A DNA stretch of 64,000 nucleotides from Kitasatospora fiedleri (GCF_948472415.1 NZ_OX419519.1:4402001-4466000), one strand, 5' to 3'. Positions 35,802 to 44,734 are shown, numbered from the stretch's first letter. A program made the numbers and translations. Notes: a model not told the origin generated them from the sequence alone.

Positions 35802-35932
35802 CCGCCCGGCGCGCTGACGGCGGGCTGACCGGGCGGTCCCGGATGCCGGTCGGCGTCCACGTGCCGGGGCGATCTGTGCCAGGCTGGGCCGTCGCCGTCA
35901 CCCACCCGAGCCGAGAAACGGGGCCCCGCACG

Positions 35933-36796
35933 ATGGAAGAGACCGCCCGCTCCCAGTACGTCCTGACGCTGTCCTGTCCCGACAAGCAGGGCATCGTGCA
36001 CGCGGTCTCCAGCTACCTGTTCATGACGGGTTGCAACATCATCGACAGCCAGCAGTTCGGCGACGCGGGCACCGGGCTGTTCTTCATGCGGGTGCACTTC
36101 TCCGCCGAGCAGCCGGTGACCGCGGAGAAGCTCCGGGCGAGCTTCGCGGCGATCGGCGCCTCGTTCCGGATGGAGTGGCAGATCCACGCCTCCGCCGAGC
36201 GGATGCGGGTGCTGCTGATGGTCTCCAAGTTCGGGCACTGCCTGAACGACCTGCTGTTCCGCACCCGGATCGGCGCGCTGCCGGTGGAGATCGCCGGCGT
36301 GGTCTCCAACCACACCGACTTCCGCGAGCTGACCGAGTCCTACGGCATCCCCTTCCACCACGTCCCGGTGACCGGGGACACCAAGGCGGCGGCCGAGCAG
36401 CGGCTGCTCGACCTGGTCGACGAGGAGCGGGTCGACCTGGTGGTGCTGGCCCGCTACATGCAGGTGCTCTCGGACGACCTGTGCAAGGCGCTGTCCGGAC
36501 GGGTCATCAACATCCACCACTCCTTCCTGCCGAGCTTCAAGGGCGCCAAGCCCTACCACCAGGCGCACGCCCGGGGCGTGAAGCTGATCGGCGCGACCGC
36601 GCACTACGTCACCGCCGACCTGGACGAGGGCCCGATCATCGAGCAGGAGGTCGCCCGGGTCACCCACGACGTCACCCCCGAGCAGTTGGTGGCGCTCGGC
36701 CGGGACGTCGAGTGCCAGGCGCTGGCCCGCGCCGTGAAGTGGCACAGCGAGCGCCGGGTGCTGCTGAACGGCACCCGCACGGTGGTGTTCGCCTGA
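35933..36796 (+). CDS. purU: Formyltetrahydrofolate deformylase
   Basis: A 287-aa protein from ATG 35933. The N-terminal ACT domain (YVLTLSCPDKQGIVHAVSSYL, residues ~9-90) senses glycine/methionine in homologues. The C-terminal formyltransferase fold shows RVLLMVSKFGHCLNDLL, SNHTDFRELTESYGIPF, and NIHHSFLPSFKGAKPYHQA with the catalytic Asn-His-x-x-x-x-Pro region, then LDEGPIIEQEV with the catalytic Asp. It hydrolyses 10-formyltetrahydrofolate to formate and tetrahydrofolate, balancing one-carbon pools and supplying formate for purines. It appears monocistronic. Confidence 0.96.
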   Translation: MEETARSQYVLTLSCPDKQGIVHAVSSYLFMTGCNIIDSQQFGDAGTGLFFMRVHFSAEQPVTAEKLRASFAAIGASFRMEWQIHASAERMRVLLMVSKFGHCLNDLLFRTRIGALPVEIAGVVSNHTDFRELTESYGIPFHHVPVTGDTKAAAEQRLLDLVDEERVDLVVLARYMQVLSDDLCKALSGRVINIHHSFLPSFKGAKPYHQAHARGVKLIGATAHYVTADLDEGPIIEQEVARVTHDVTPEQLVALGRDVECQALARAVKWHSERRVLLNGTRTVVFA

Positions 36797-37229
36797 CCGC
36801 GGGCCGCGCCTGACGCCCGCTCAGCTCCCCGTCCGCCCCGGCCCGCCCCAGCCCGCTTCCGTCCGCCGCGGTCAGCTCCCGCGCGCCCGGCGGCGTTCGA
36901 GTGCCGTTGGACATTTGTAGGAAGGGTGGTTCGCACGTGGCGCCCCCCGTGTCGGGGCGCCGTCGGCGGTACGGTCGGGCATGCCCGTGCGGGCGGTGCC
37001 GCCGTCCGGTCGTGCGAAGCCCGGCAGGGTGAGCGGGACAGTATGCACCGAGCCGTCCCCCGAACGCTGGAATATGCCCGAAGCTCTTGCTGCGACCCGG
37101 TCGCGGAATCATTCTGGGGCGTATTCGTGTCGATGCCATGGGCAGTCCTGGTCGGTGACCTCCGCTCCGAGCGGCCGACCGGAGCGGCGGGATCAAGCGG
37201 GCCGAATACCTAGTGCGGGTGGTGGAACG
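36797..37229. promoter_or_regulatory. Intergenic before the HATPase gene
   Basis: About 430 bp. The frame of the next gene stays open back to 36981, including ATG 37074, but that upstream part has weaker coding bias and lower GC (for example around 37080-37140). It may be leader DNA or an unannotated N-terminal extension; no separate gene is supported. Confidence 0.4.
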
Positions 37230-37697
37230 GTGCAGGTACTCCAGGTACAGCTGGCGGTCCAGGCGGACCCGGCGGAGGTGTCGCGGGCCCGGCGGTGGGT
37301 CCGCGACCGGCTGCGGGCGGGCGGGATCGACCAGGACTCCCCGGTGGCCGAGACGCTGGTGCTGGTGGTCTCCGAGCTGGTCACCAACGCGGTGGTGCAC
37401 ACCGGCCGCCCGGCGGTGCTCAGACTGCTGCTGCCGGCCGGCCCGGCGGCCGGGCCGGCCACCGTCCGGGTGGAGGTCGCCGACAGCAGCCGCACCGCCC
37501 CCGCGCCGCGGCACGCCGGGCCCGACCAGGACGCCACCAACGGGCGCGGCCTGGAGCTGGTCGAACTGCTCTGCGAGCGCTGGGGCTGGTACCCGGACGG
37601 CTCCGGGAAGCGGGTGTGGTGCGAGATCGGCGGCCCGGACGCGGCGGGCTGCCCGCTGGCCGTCCAGCCGGCCGCCCCGGTGGCCTCGGCGCGCTGA
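37230..37697 (+). CDS. HATPase (anti-sigma-factor-type) protein
   Basis: A 155-aa protein from GTG 37230. It belongs to the RsbW/SpoIIAB-like GHKL ATPases abundant in Streptomyces: SELVTNAVVHT is the N-box, VRVEVADSS the G1 region with Asp, and NGRGLELVELLCERWGW the G2 box. Such proteins bind ATP and inhibit sigma factors or phosphorylate antagonists. The partner is not encoded nearby. If ATG 37074 is used, about 52 residues with Cys and His would be added. The soluble small size and lack of a sensor suggest a partner-switching role. Confidence 0.85.
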   Translation: MQVLQVQLAVQADPAEVSRARRWVRDRLRAGGIDQDSPVAETLVLVVSELVTNAVVHTGRPAVLRLLLPAGPAAGPATVRVEVADSSRTAPAPRHAGPDQDATNGRGLELVELLCERWGWYPDGSGKRVWCEIGGPDAAGCPLAVQPAAPVASAR

Positions 37698-38142
37698 ACC
37701 GGGCGGCGGGGCGGGGCGATCGAGCAGGATGGTCAGGCGGTCAGGCGGTGCGCGGTGCCGTGGCGCGCGGTGCCGCAGCGCGCCGGGCGCCCGCCGGGGC
37801 GGCCCCCGCGCGCCGGTCGCGCGCGGCCCGCGCCCCGGACGATCCCGTCTGAATTTCGGACAACCCATTGACGTGACGTATCCGACTGATCACTCTTGGG
37901 TGCGGCGCCCGTTGCGAGGGGACGCCGAGGGAGACCGGGCGGTGCCGACACTCAGGGGGTCGTTGGCCGTCCCCGTCCGGAACCTCGGCGAGATCGGGCC
38001 GCCCGGGCGTCACGGCTTCAGGGCCCGGACGCCGACCGGACGGCGGACCGCCGTGCCGTGCTCGGGGTGCGCACGGCGGGCCGTCGTACGGTCACGCGGC
38101 GGGCAGACGCCGCATCGTGACCGGAAATCGCTGGAAACCGGC

Positions 38143-38158
38143 AGTGGTCTACACCAAA
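38143..38158 (+). promoter_or_regulatory. DasR-like operator (dre) before the MFS gene
   Basis: AGTGGTCTACACCAAA holds TGGTCTACACCA (38145-38156), matching 11 of 12 bases of the dre core TGGTCTAGACCA. It ends 10 bases before the GTG start at 38169, an ideal repressor position. The rest of 37698-38142 shows no supported gene, only GC-rich short repeats near 37730-37790. Confidence 0.65.
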
Positions 38159-38168
38159 ACTGTGGGAT

Positions 38169-39437
38169 GTGACCGCACCCGAACTGCACACCGCTCCCAC
38201 CCCGCAGGTCAGCGCAGTGAGACCGCCCGCCATCTGGTCGGGCAACTTCCGCCTCTACTTCACCGCCCGCTCGGCCGGACTGCTCAGCGACGCGATGCTC
38301 CCGGTCGCCGTCTCGGCCGGCCTGATCGCCGCCCACCACTCGACCTCCACGGTCGGCTTCGCGATGGCCTTCCTGCTCGGACCGTTCGCCGGGCTGGTGC
38401 TGTTCGGCGGGGTGCTCGCCGACCGGTTCACCGCCCGGCGGCTGATGATCTTCGCCGACCTGCTCAACCTCACCACCCGCATCCTGCTCGCGGTGCTCTT
38501 CTTCCGCGGCTTCGACCAGCTCTGGCAGCTCTACCTGCTGCTCGCGCTGGCCGGCACCGCCGCCGCGATGTTCCAGCCCGGCGCGGCCTCCACCGTCCCG
38601 CTGGTCTCCACCGACGTGCAGGGCGCCAACGGCGTGCTGCGGATCTCCGAGGCGCTCACCACCCTGGTCGGCCCGCCGCTGGCCGGCCTGCTGGCCGCCG
38701 CCTCCACCGGCTGGGTGATGGTGATCGCCGCCGTGATGTACGCGGTCAGCGCCTCCTGCCTGCTCGCCCTGCGGCTGGGCCCCGTCCCGGCCCCGCCGCC
38801 CGGCGACAGCCTGTGGCGCAACCTGGTGGGCGGCTGGCACGAGTTCTGGTCCCGCAGCTGGATGTGGGGCGTCATCCTGATCTGGATGGTCTTCACCGTG
38901 CTCTCCTGGGGCCCGCTCGGCCCGGTGGTGGCCGGCCAGATCATCGAGCGCGAGGGCGGCACCGTCTACGGCCTGATCAACGGCATGTTCGGCGCGGGCA
39001 CCGTGATCGGCGGCCTGCTGGCGATCCGGGTCAAGCCGGTCCGCCCGCTCGCGGCCGGCGCGGTCGCCCTGTTCGCCTTCGCCGCCCAGCAGTTCGCGTT
39101 CGCGGCCGGCCTGCCCTGGCCGCTGCTCGGCACCGCCCAGCTGGTCTCCGGCATCGGCATCAGCTTCTGGGGCGTCATGTGGGCCACCAGCGTGCAGACC
39201 CAGGTCCCCGGCGAGGTGCTCAACCGGATCCACGCGTACGAGGTGGCGGGCTCCGTCTGCATGTTCCCGCTCGGCTCCGCGCTGGCCGGCCCGGCCGTCA
39301 ACGCCCTCGGCGCGACCCGGGTGTACCTGATCGGCGGCGTCGTCACCCTGGCCGTCGCCTCGACGCTGCTGCTCAGCCCGCCGATCCGCAACCTGCGCCG
39401 GGTCCCCGACGGCGGGGCGGTGGCCGGCGGGCACTGA
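38169..39437 (+). CDS. MFS transporter (DHA3-like)
   Basis: A 422-aa protein from GTG 38169 with about 12 membrane segments. Landmarks are the N-terminal FRLYFTARSAGLLSDAMLPVAVSAGLIAA, the motif A loop GGVLADRFTARRLMIFAD, and FQPGAASTVPLVSTDVQGANG between TM4 and TM5, as in DHA3/enterobactin-type exporters. A near-perfect DasR-like operator lies immediately upstream, which would tie the pump to amino-sugar (GlcNAc) signalling. The transported compound is unknown. It is followed by a second, unrelated MFS gene. Confidence 0.9.
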   Translation: MTAPELHTAPTPQVSAVRPPAIWSGNFRLYFTARSAGLLSDAMLPVAVSAGLIAAHHSTSTVGFAMAFLLGPFAGLVLFGGVLADRFTARRLMIFADLLNLTTRILLAVLFFRGFDQLWQLYLLLALAGTAAAMFQPGAASTVPLVSTDVQGANGVLRISEALTTLVGPPLAGLLAAASTGWVMVIAAVMYAVSASCLLALRLGPVPAPPPGDSLWRNLVGGWHEFWSRSWMWGVILIWMVFTVLSWGPLGPVVAGQIIEREGGTVYGLINGMFGAGTVIGGLLAIRVKPVRPLAAGAVALFAFAAQQFAFAAGLPWPLLGTAQLVSGIGISFWGVMWATSVQTQVPGEVLNRIHAYEVAGSVCMFPLGSALAGPAVNALGATRVYLIGGVVTLAVASTLLLSPPIRNLRRVPDGGAVAGGH

Positions 39438-39521
39438 ACCGCCCCCGGCTGTCAGGAATTCGGGCATTCGTGGCAGCCGGACCCGTCGTCGCGGCGGGGC
39501 CGGACCGGGAGACTCGGACGG

Positions 39522-40865
39522 GTGAAGGAACTGGAACTCAGCACCGAACCGGCCCCCGAACCGGCCGCGGGCCCCGCCGCAGGCCCCGCCGCGGGCCCCG
39601 AACCGTCCCGCCGCACCCCCCGCGTCCACTACGGCTGGATCGTGGTCGCCGTCTCGCTGGTCGTGCTGATCGGCTCGGCCGGGTTCCGCTCCACGCCCAG
39701 CCTGATGATGGACGCCCTGCACGACGAGTTCGGCTGGTCCCGCGCCACCATCTCCAGCGCGGTCTCGGTCAACCTCGCCCTCTACGGCCTCACCGCGCCG
39801 TTCGCCGCCGCCCTGATGGACCGCTTCGGCGTCCGCCTGGTGGTGGTCTGCGCGCTGCTCACCATCGCCACCGGCGCCGGCCTCACCATGCTGATGACCC
39901 ACCCCTGGCAGCTGGTCCTGTGCTGGGGCGTGCTGGTCGGGCTCGGCAGCGGCTCGATGGCCGGGGCCTTCGCCACCACCGTCTCCGGACGCTGGTTCGA
40001 GGCCCGGCAGGGCCTGGTCACCGGCGTCCTCACCGCCGCCGGCGCGGCCGGGAACCTGGTCTTCATGCCGCTGCTCGCCGCGCTCGTCGAGCACCAGGGC
40101 TGGCGCACCGCGGTCGTGGTGGTCTCGCTGTGCGCCACCGCGGTGGCCGTCCCCGTGCTGCTGCTGATGCGCGAACGGCCCGCGGACGTCGGCCAGTTGC
40201 CCTACGGCGCGACGACCGCGCCGCCGCCCCCGGCCGTCGACGGCTCGGCGGTCGCCCGCTCGCTGCGGGTGCTGCGCACGGCCGCCCGCGCCCGGGCGTT
40301 CTGGCTGCTCGCCGGGTCGTTCGCGATCTGCGGCGCCACCACCGTCGGCCTGGTCGGCACCCACTTCATCCCGGCCGCCCACGACCACGGCATGCCCGTC
40401 ACCACCGGCGCCTCGCTGCTCGCCCTGATCGGCGTCTTCGACATCGCCGGGACGGTCGCCAGCGGCTGGTTCACCGACCGCTTCGACTCCACCCGGCTGC
40501 TGATCACCTACTACGCGCTGCGCGGGCTCTCGCTGGCCTTCCTGCCCGCCCTGTTCGGACAGAGCCTGCGTCCGCCGATCCTGGCCTTCGTGGTCTTCTA
40601 CGGCCTCGACTGGGTCGCCACCGTCCCGCCCACCGTCGCCCTCTGCCGCCGCCACTTCGGCGCGGACGCCCCGATCGTCTTCGGCTGGGTGCTGGCCGCC
40701 CACCAGGTCGGCGCCGCGGTCGTCGCGGGCCTGGCCGGACTGGCCCGGGACGGCTTCGGCGACTACGACGGCACCTGGTACGCGGCGGGCGGCCTGTGCG
40801 CGGTGGCGGTCGGCTGCTGCCTCGCGCTGCGGGGCCCCGGCCGGGCCGCCGCCGCGGGTGCCTAG
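39522..40865 (+). CDS. MFS transporter (MFS_1, monocarboxylate-type)
   Basis: A 447-aa protein from GTG 39522. A Pro/Ala repeat N-terminus (~34 residues) precedes the HYGWIVVAVSLVVLIGSAGFRSTPSL start that is typical of the oxalate/monocarboxylate branch. Twelve hydrophobic segments follow, with loops such as MDRFGVRLVVV (motif A) and GVFDIAGTVASGWFTDRFD (the repeat of motif A in the second half). This branch takes up organic anions or exports drugs; no substrate can be set. A GNAT gene begins 10 bp downstream, so they are likely co-transcribed. Confidence 0.9.
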   Translation: MKELELSTEPAPEPAAGPAAGPAAGPEPSRRTPRVHYGWIVVAVSLVVLIGSAGFRSTPSLMMDALHDEFGWSRATISSAVSVNLALYGLTAPFAAALMDRFGVRLVVVCALLTIATGAGLTMLMTHPWQLVLCWGVLVGLGSGSMAGAFATTVSGRWFEARQGLVTGVLTAAGAAGNLVFMPLLAALVEHQGWRTAVVVVSLCATAVAVPVLLLMRERPADVGQLPYGATTAPPPPAVDGSAVARSLRVLRTAARARAFWLLAGSFAICGATTVGLVGTHFIPAAHDHGMPVTTGASLLALIGVFDIAGTVASGWFTDRFDSTRLLITYYALRGLSLAFLPALFGQSLRPPILAFVVFYGLDWVATVPPTVALCRRHFGADAPIVFGWVLAAHQVGAAVVAGLAGLARDGFGDYDGTWYAAGGLCAVAVGCCLALRGPGRAAAAGA

Positions 40866-40874
40866 GCTGGCCGC

Positions 40875-41393
40875 ATGAGCCTGCGATTCGTGCTGGACCC
40901 CGAACCGACGCCCGCGCTGCGGGAGGAGATCACCGCGCTGTGGACGGAGGTCTCCAACGCCGGCGGCGCGGTGGGCTTCGTGCCCCCGGTCGAGGCCGCG
41001 CAGGTCCGCCCGGTCGCGGAGCGGCAGTTCGGGGCGCTGGACGCGGACCGGCTGCTGGTCGGGTACGAGCCGGGCGGCCGGGTCGCGGCGGTGCTGTTCT
41101 TCGCGGACATGCGCTTCGACCTGATGGACCACTGGCGGATGCTGAAGCGGGTCATGGTGCACCCGGAGTTCCAGGGGCGCGGCTACGGCGCGCAGCTGCT
41201 GGCGGAGGCGGAGCGGGTGGCCCGGGAGTGGGGCCTGGCCGGGCTGCGGCTGACCCTGCGCGGCGGGCACGGGCTGGAGGAGTTCTACGGGCGCGGCGGA
41301 TACGTCGAGGTGGGCCGGGTGCCGGGGGCGATCCGGGTCGCCCCGGGCGACGACCGGGACGACGTGACGATGTGGCTCGACCTGCGCACCTGA
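40875..41393 (+). CDS. GNAT family N-acetyltransferase
   Basis: A 172-aa protein from ATG 40875. The acetyl-CoA loop is in LKRVMVHPEFQGRGYGAQLLAEAERVARE (Q-G-R-G-Y-G), followed by LRLTLRGGHGLEEFYGRGGYVEVGRV with the usual C-terminal Tyr. The N-terminal segment SLRFVLDPEPTPALREEITALW fits the acceptor-binding part. The substrate is unknown. Position 10 bp after the MFS gene suggests a two-gene operon, for instance modification plus export, but this is inference. Confidence 0.88.
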   Translation: MSLRFVLDPEPTPALREEITALWTEVSNAGGAVGFVPPVEAAQVRPVAERQFGALDADRLLVGYEPGGRVAAVLFFADMRFDLMDHWRMLKRVMVHPEFQGRGYGAQLLAEAERVAREWGLAGLRLTLRGGHGLEEFYGRGGYVEVGRVPGAIRVAPGDDRDDVTMWLDLRT

Positions 41394-41475
41394 GCGGTGT
41401 GAGGTCGTGCTTCACTGGGAGGGCCATGACTCCCGCGCGCTCGGCGGCGCGACCCGGCAGCGAAGGACGAACCCG

Positions 41476-41805
41476 GTGAGCAGCAAGAACCACGCCACGC
41501 TCCGCTACACCTCCCTGCGGGCGAGCATCTTCCTGGCCTGCCTGCTGGTCGCGCTGATCCTGGGCCACTTCGAGGTGATCCCGGTGGTCGGGGCGATGGG
41601 CGTGCTGCTGCTGTTCGTGCTGGCCGCGGTCGCCTCCTCGGCGATCAGCTACGTGGTGCTGAGCAAGCAGCGCGACGAGATGTCCGCGCAGATCGCGGAG
41701 CGGATCGAGGCGCGCAAGTCCCGGGCGGCGGTGCGGGACTCCGCGGAGGACGCGGCGGACGACGCGGCCCGGGCGGCCGCGTCCGGGCAGGCGCAGGCCG
41801 GCTGA
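41476..41805 (+). CDS. DUF4229 membrane protein
   Basis: A 109-aa protein from GTG 41476 (VSSKNHATLRYTSLRASIF). Two transmembrane helices lie at residues about 15-35 and 38-62 (FLACLLVALILGHFEVIPVVG and LLLFVLAAVASSAISYVVL), followed by a charged cytoplasmic tail (RDEMSAQIAERIEARKSR) and an Ala-rich end. This is the usual plan of actinobacterial DUF4229 proteins, whose role is unknown. The LacI-family gene starts 5 bp after its stop. Confidence 0.85.
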   Translation: MSSKNHATLRYTSLRASIFLACLLVALILGHFEVIPVVGAMGVLLLFVLAAVASSAISYVVLSKQRDEMSAQIAERIEARKSRAAVRDSAEDAADDAARAAASGQAQAG

Positions 41806-41810
41806 CCGCG

Positions 41811-42821
41811 TTGGCGGGCAGCCCGGGCGGCGAGGGCTCGCGGCGGCGCCCGACCGGCCGGGACGTGGCCCGGCTGGCGGGGGTCTCGCAGGCGACCGTC
41901 TCGCTGGTGTTCTCCGGCAGCGCCGGGCAGCGGGTCTCGGTGGCGACCAGCGCGCGCATCCACGCCGCGGCCCGGGAGCTGGGCTACCGCCCGCAGGCCG
42001 CCGGGCGCCAACTGCGGCTGGGGCGCAGCGGGATGGTGCTGCTGGCGGTGCCGAACCTGCTGGGGCCGTTCTTCGGCCGGGTGCTGACCGGCGTGCACGA
42101 GGAGGCGGCCCGGCACGGCCTGGCGGTGGTGGTCTCCAGCGGCTGGGACGCGGCGACGCTGGCCGAGGCGGCCGCGGCCGGGCGGTTCGACGGGCTGCTG
42201 GTGTGCTCGCCGGACGACGAGCAGCTGGGCCCGCTGCCCGCGGACACCGCGGCGGTCTTCCTGGACGCCGACCCGGCCGCCCACCCGGGCCGGCCGACCC
42301 TGGAGCTGGACCTGGCGGCGGGCATGCGGGCGGCGGTCGACCACCTGGCGGGGCTGGGCCACCGGCGGATCGGCTACCTCCGCTCGGTGCACTCGGCGTA
42401 CACCTTCCGGGTCCGGCAGGCGGCGTTCGCGGCGGCCTCGGCGCACCTGGAGGTGCGGGAGCTGGCGGTGAGCCTGAACGAGGGCAGCCGGGAGGCGGCC
42501 CGGGCGGCCCGGGAGCTGCTGGACGGGCCGGGGCGGCCGCGCGCGGTGGTCTGCGACGACGACGTGGTGGCGTCCGGGCTGTACCGGGCGGCGGCGGAGC
42601 TGGGGCTGCGCGTCCCGGACGACCTGTCGGTGGTCGGCATGGACAACATCCCGGTGGCGGAGCTGCTCAGCCCGCCGCTGACCACGGTCGACCTGCCGGG
42701 CGAGCGGCTGGGCCGGGCCGGGCTGGCCGCCCTGACGGCCCTACTGGACGGCGAACTGCCGCCGCCGGTCGAGCCGTTGGCGACCACGCTGGTGGTGCGC
42801 GGCTCCACCGCGGCGGCCTGA
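41811..42821 (+). CDS. LacI family transcriptional regulator
   Basis: A 336-aa protein from TTG 41811, five bases after the DUF4229 stop. The LacI helix-turn-helix with hinge lies at residues 13-60: TGRDVARLAGVSQATVSLVFSG, then ARIHAAARELGYRPQAAGRQL. The sugar-binding fold follows: GMVLLAVPNLLGPFFGRVL, RFDGLLVCSPDDEQ, GHRRIGYLRSV, and PRAVVCDDDVVASGLYRAA with the VVGMDNIPVAELLSPPLTTV signature. It probably controls sugar uptake or metabolism genes elsewhere; none is adjacent. Confidence 0.93.
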   Translation: MAGSPGGEGSRRRPTGRDVARLAGVSQATVSLVFSGSAGQRVSVATSARIHAAARELGYRPQAAGRQLRLGRSGMVLLAVPNLLGPFFGRVLTGVHEEAARHGLAVVVSSGWDAATLAEAAAAGRFDGLLVCSPDDEQLGPLPADTAAVFLDADPAAHPGRPTLELDLAAGMRAAVDHLAGLGHRRIGYLRSVHSAYTFRVRQAAFAAASAHLEVRELAVSLNEGSREAARAARELLDGPGRPRAVVCDDDVVASGLYRAAAELGLRVPDDLSVVGMDNIPVAELLSPPLTTVDLPGERLGRAGLAALTALLDGELPPPVEPLATTLVVRGSTAAA

Positions 42822-42850
42822 GCGTCCTGACCGGGGGCCGGGCCGGGCGG

Positions 42851-43285
42851 CTACTGCTCGCCGAGGATCATCCACTTCTCCGGCACCGACAGCGGCGCGA
42901 AGCCGACCTTGGCGTACACCTCGTGCGCGTCCCGGGTGGCGAGCATCAGGCGGCGCAGGCCGCGGTCGGCGAGTTCGTCGCGGACGGCGGCGGCCAGCGC
43001 GGTGCCCAGGCCCCGGCCGCGGGCCCGCGGGTCGATGTACACGTCGCACAGCCAGGCGAAGGTGGTGTGGTCGGTGACCACCCGGGCGTAGCCGACCTGG
43101 GCACCCGAAGCGTCCTCGTACAGGCCGAAGTTGAGCGAGTTCTCGATGGCCCGCTCCTGCTTCTCGCGGGGGCGGCCGAGCGCCCAGTAGGCGCCCTCGG
43201 AGAGCCAGCGGTGCACGGCCTCCCGGTCGAGGCGGGCGGGGTCGGTGGAGAGGCTGTGGCCGGCGGGCAGGTCGAAACTCGTCAT
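42851..43285 (-). CDS. GNAT family N-acetyltransferase
   Basis: A 144-aa protein from ATG 43285; ATG 43294 is an option. The acetyl-CoA site is in WLCDVYIDPRARGRGLGTALAAAVRDELA (R-G-R-G-L-G). The C-terminal tail LATRDAHEVYAKVGFAPLSVPEKWM is typical of the small sortase-like/PhnO-type GNATs that carry the substrate Trp/Met end. The acceptor is unknown. It is convergent with the LacI-family gene (29 bp) and lies downstream of an MFS gene on the same strand. Confidence 0.9.
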   Translation of the reverse strand: MTSFDLPAGHSLSTDPARLDREAVHRWLSEGAYWALGRPREKQERAIENSLNFGLYEDASGAQVGYARVVTDHTTFAWLCDVYIDPRARGRGLGTALAAAVRDELADRGLRRLMLATRDAHEVYAKVGFAPLSVPEKWMILGEQ

Positions 43286-43371
43286 GGGGCGCATCCAAGC
43301 AGGGCCGGGGCGGCGCGGGCGAACGGTTTGCGGGGCCCGGACGGGGTGGGCGGGCCCGGCCCGGGCGGGGT

Positions 43372-44571
43372 TCAGGTCAGGGCGGGGACGGGGGCCGGGG
43401 CGGCGGGGCGCAGCCGGGTGCGGGCGGCGAGCAGCAGCAGGCCGCCGAGGGTGATGCCGCCCGCGGAGCACAGGGCGACGGCGTGCAGGGAGGTGTCGAC
43501 CAGGGCGCCGGAGACCGCGTAGCCGGCCGCGTTGCCGGTGGCGAACAGGGTGACCAGCCAGGCGAACGCCTCGGTGACGGTGCCGGCGGGGGCGAGTTCG
43601 GCGACCAGCACGAAGGCGGCGGCCAGCAGCGGGGCCAGGCCCAGGCCGGAGACGAAGGCCAACGCGGCCATCGGCCACGGGCCGGGCAGGAGGAGCAGCG
43701 GCAGGTAGCAGGCGGCCATGCCGAGGGCGAGCACCCAGGTGCGGGTCGCGGTGTCGGCCTTCCAGCGGGCGCCGCCGTAGGCCAGCGCGCCGAGCAGCCC
43801 GGCCAGGGCGGCCAGCGCGAGCAGGGTGCCCGCGCCGCCGGGCAGGCCGCCGGGGTGCTGTTCGGCGTACGCGATGAACAGCACGTTCTGCGCGCCGACC
43901 GCCCAGCCGGCGCCGGCCAGGCCGAGCAGCAGCAGGACCAGTCCGGGGGAGCGCAGCGGCCCGAGCAGCCCGGCGGAGGCCTCGCGCGGCGGGGCCTGCC
44001 AGGCCCGGGCGGGGGCGGAGCCGGCCACCACCAGGGCGCCGAGCAGGCCGAGCACGGCGGCGGTCCAGAGCGCGGCGGTGGGGGAGAGGGCGCCGGCGAT
44101 CCCGGCCACGGCGAGCGGCCCGGCGACGTACAGCACCTGCTGGGAGGCGGAGTCGAAGGCGTAGGCGGTGTCGAGCTGTTCGGGGGCGACGACGTCCGGC
44201 CAGAGCGAGCGCAGGCAGGGTTCGAGCGGGGGCATGCAGAGCCCGGCGACCGCCGCGCCGAGCGGGGCGGCGAGGGCGGAGCCGGGGGCGAGGGCGAGCA
44301 GCGCGTAGCCGGTGCCGGCCAGGACGGCGGAGGCGAGCAGGACGCGGGGCTGCCCGGTGAGGTCGACGATCCGGCCGAGGACGGGCCCGCCGACGGCGGC
44401 GGCGATCGCGTACGCGGCGGTGGCCAGGCCGATCCGGCTGTACGGGGTGCCGGCCTCGCGCAGGGCGAGCGCGATGACCAGGGCGGTCATGCCGGCGGGG
44501 AGCCGGCCGAGCAGGGTGCCGAGCAGCAGCCGGGTGACGTGCGGGGCGCGGAGCAGTGCGGCGTAGCCCAT
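43372..44571 (-). CDS. MFS transporter
   Basis: A 399-aa protein from ATG 44571, behind GGAAGGA. Twelve hydrophobic segments are visible, starting LLRAPHVTRLLLGTLLGRLPAGM. The motif A region is LGRIVDLTGQPRVLLAS. The half with VLFIAYAEQHPGG and WVLALGMAACYLPLLLL completes the bundle. This pattern is common in small-molecule exporters of Streptomyces. A clear promoter (TTGACG, TATAAC) with a perfect palindrome over its -10 lies directly upstream, so a dedicated repressor acts here, though no regulator gene is adjacent. Substrate unknown. Confidence 0.9.
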   Translation of the reverse strand: MGYAALLRAPHVTRLLLGTLLGRLPAGMTALVIALALREAGTPYSRIGLATAAYAIAAAVGGPVLGRIVDLTGQPRVLLASAVLAGTGYALLALAPGSALAAPLGAAVAGLCMPPLEPCLRSLWPDVVAPEQLDTAYAFDSASQQVLYVAGPLAVAGIAGALSPTAALWTAAVLGLLGALVVAGSAPARAWQAPPREASAGLLGPLRSPGLVLLLLGLAGAGWAVGAQNVLFIAYAEQHPGGLPGGAGTLLALAALAGLLGALAYGGARWKADTATRTWVLALGMAACYLPLLLLPGPWPMAALAFVSGLGLAPLLAAAFVLVAELAPAGTVTEAFAWLVTLFATGNAAGYAVSGALVDTSLHAVALCSAGGITLGGLLLLAARTRLRPAAPAPVPALT

Positions 44572-44605
44572 GGGTGTCCTTCCGGCGGCGGGGCGTCGCC
44601 TCAAG

Positions 44606-44633
44606 TTATACGTATAACCGGAAGGGCGTCAAA
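44606..44633 (-). promoter_or_regulatory. Promoter and perfect palindrome of the MFS gene
   Basis: On the minus strand, TTGACG (44628-44633) and TATAAC (44606-44611) are a near-ideal pair with a 16-bp spacer. GTTATACGTATAAC (44606-44619) is a perfect 14-bp palindrome covering the -10. The start codon at 44571 lies about 28 bp after the predicted transcription start. Confidence 0.7.
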
Positions 44634-44681
44634 GCCGCCGGTCGGGCTGACGGCCTGTCAGGGAAGGGTGGTTCGAGAACG

Positions 44682-44727
44682 ATCTCAAACAAGTACTTTG
44701 AACATCTCAAAGGTTTGTTGCTAATGT
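44682..44727 (+). promoter_or_regulatory. Promoter region for dctA with repeats
   Basis: TTGAAC (44698-44703) and TAATGT (44722-44727) have an 18-bp spacer. The octamer ATCTCAAA occurs twice (44682-44689 and 44704-44711), 22 bp or two helical turns apart. CTTTGA/TCAAAG (44696-44701/44707-44712) form an inverted repeat over the -35. The predicted start is at about 44734, beside the short leader frame. Confidence 0.6.
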
Positions 44728-44734
44728 GCCGGTC

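Noticed and set aside
38010..38245. Minus-strand 75-codon frame between the HATPase and MFS genes
   Set aside because: No ribosome site or family similarity, and it overlaps the MFS start and the operator-like sequence.
38010..41270. Long minus-strand open frame (1086 codons) over the two MFS genes and the GNAT gene
   Set aside because: Asp/Gly/Gln/Arg-rich translation typical of antisense high-GC DNA; the plus strand has complete transporter and acetyltransferase proteins.
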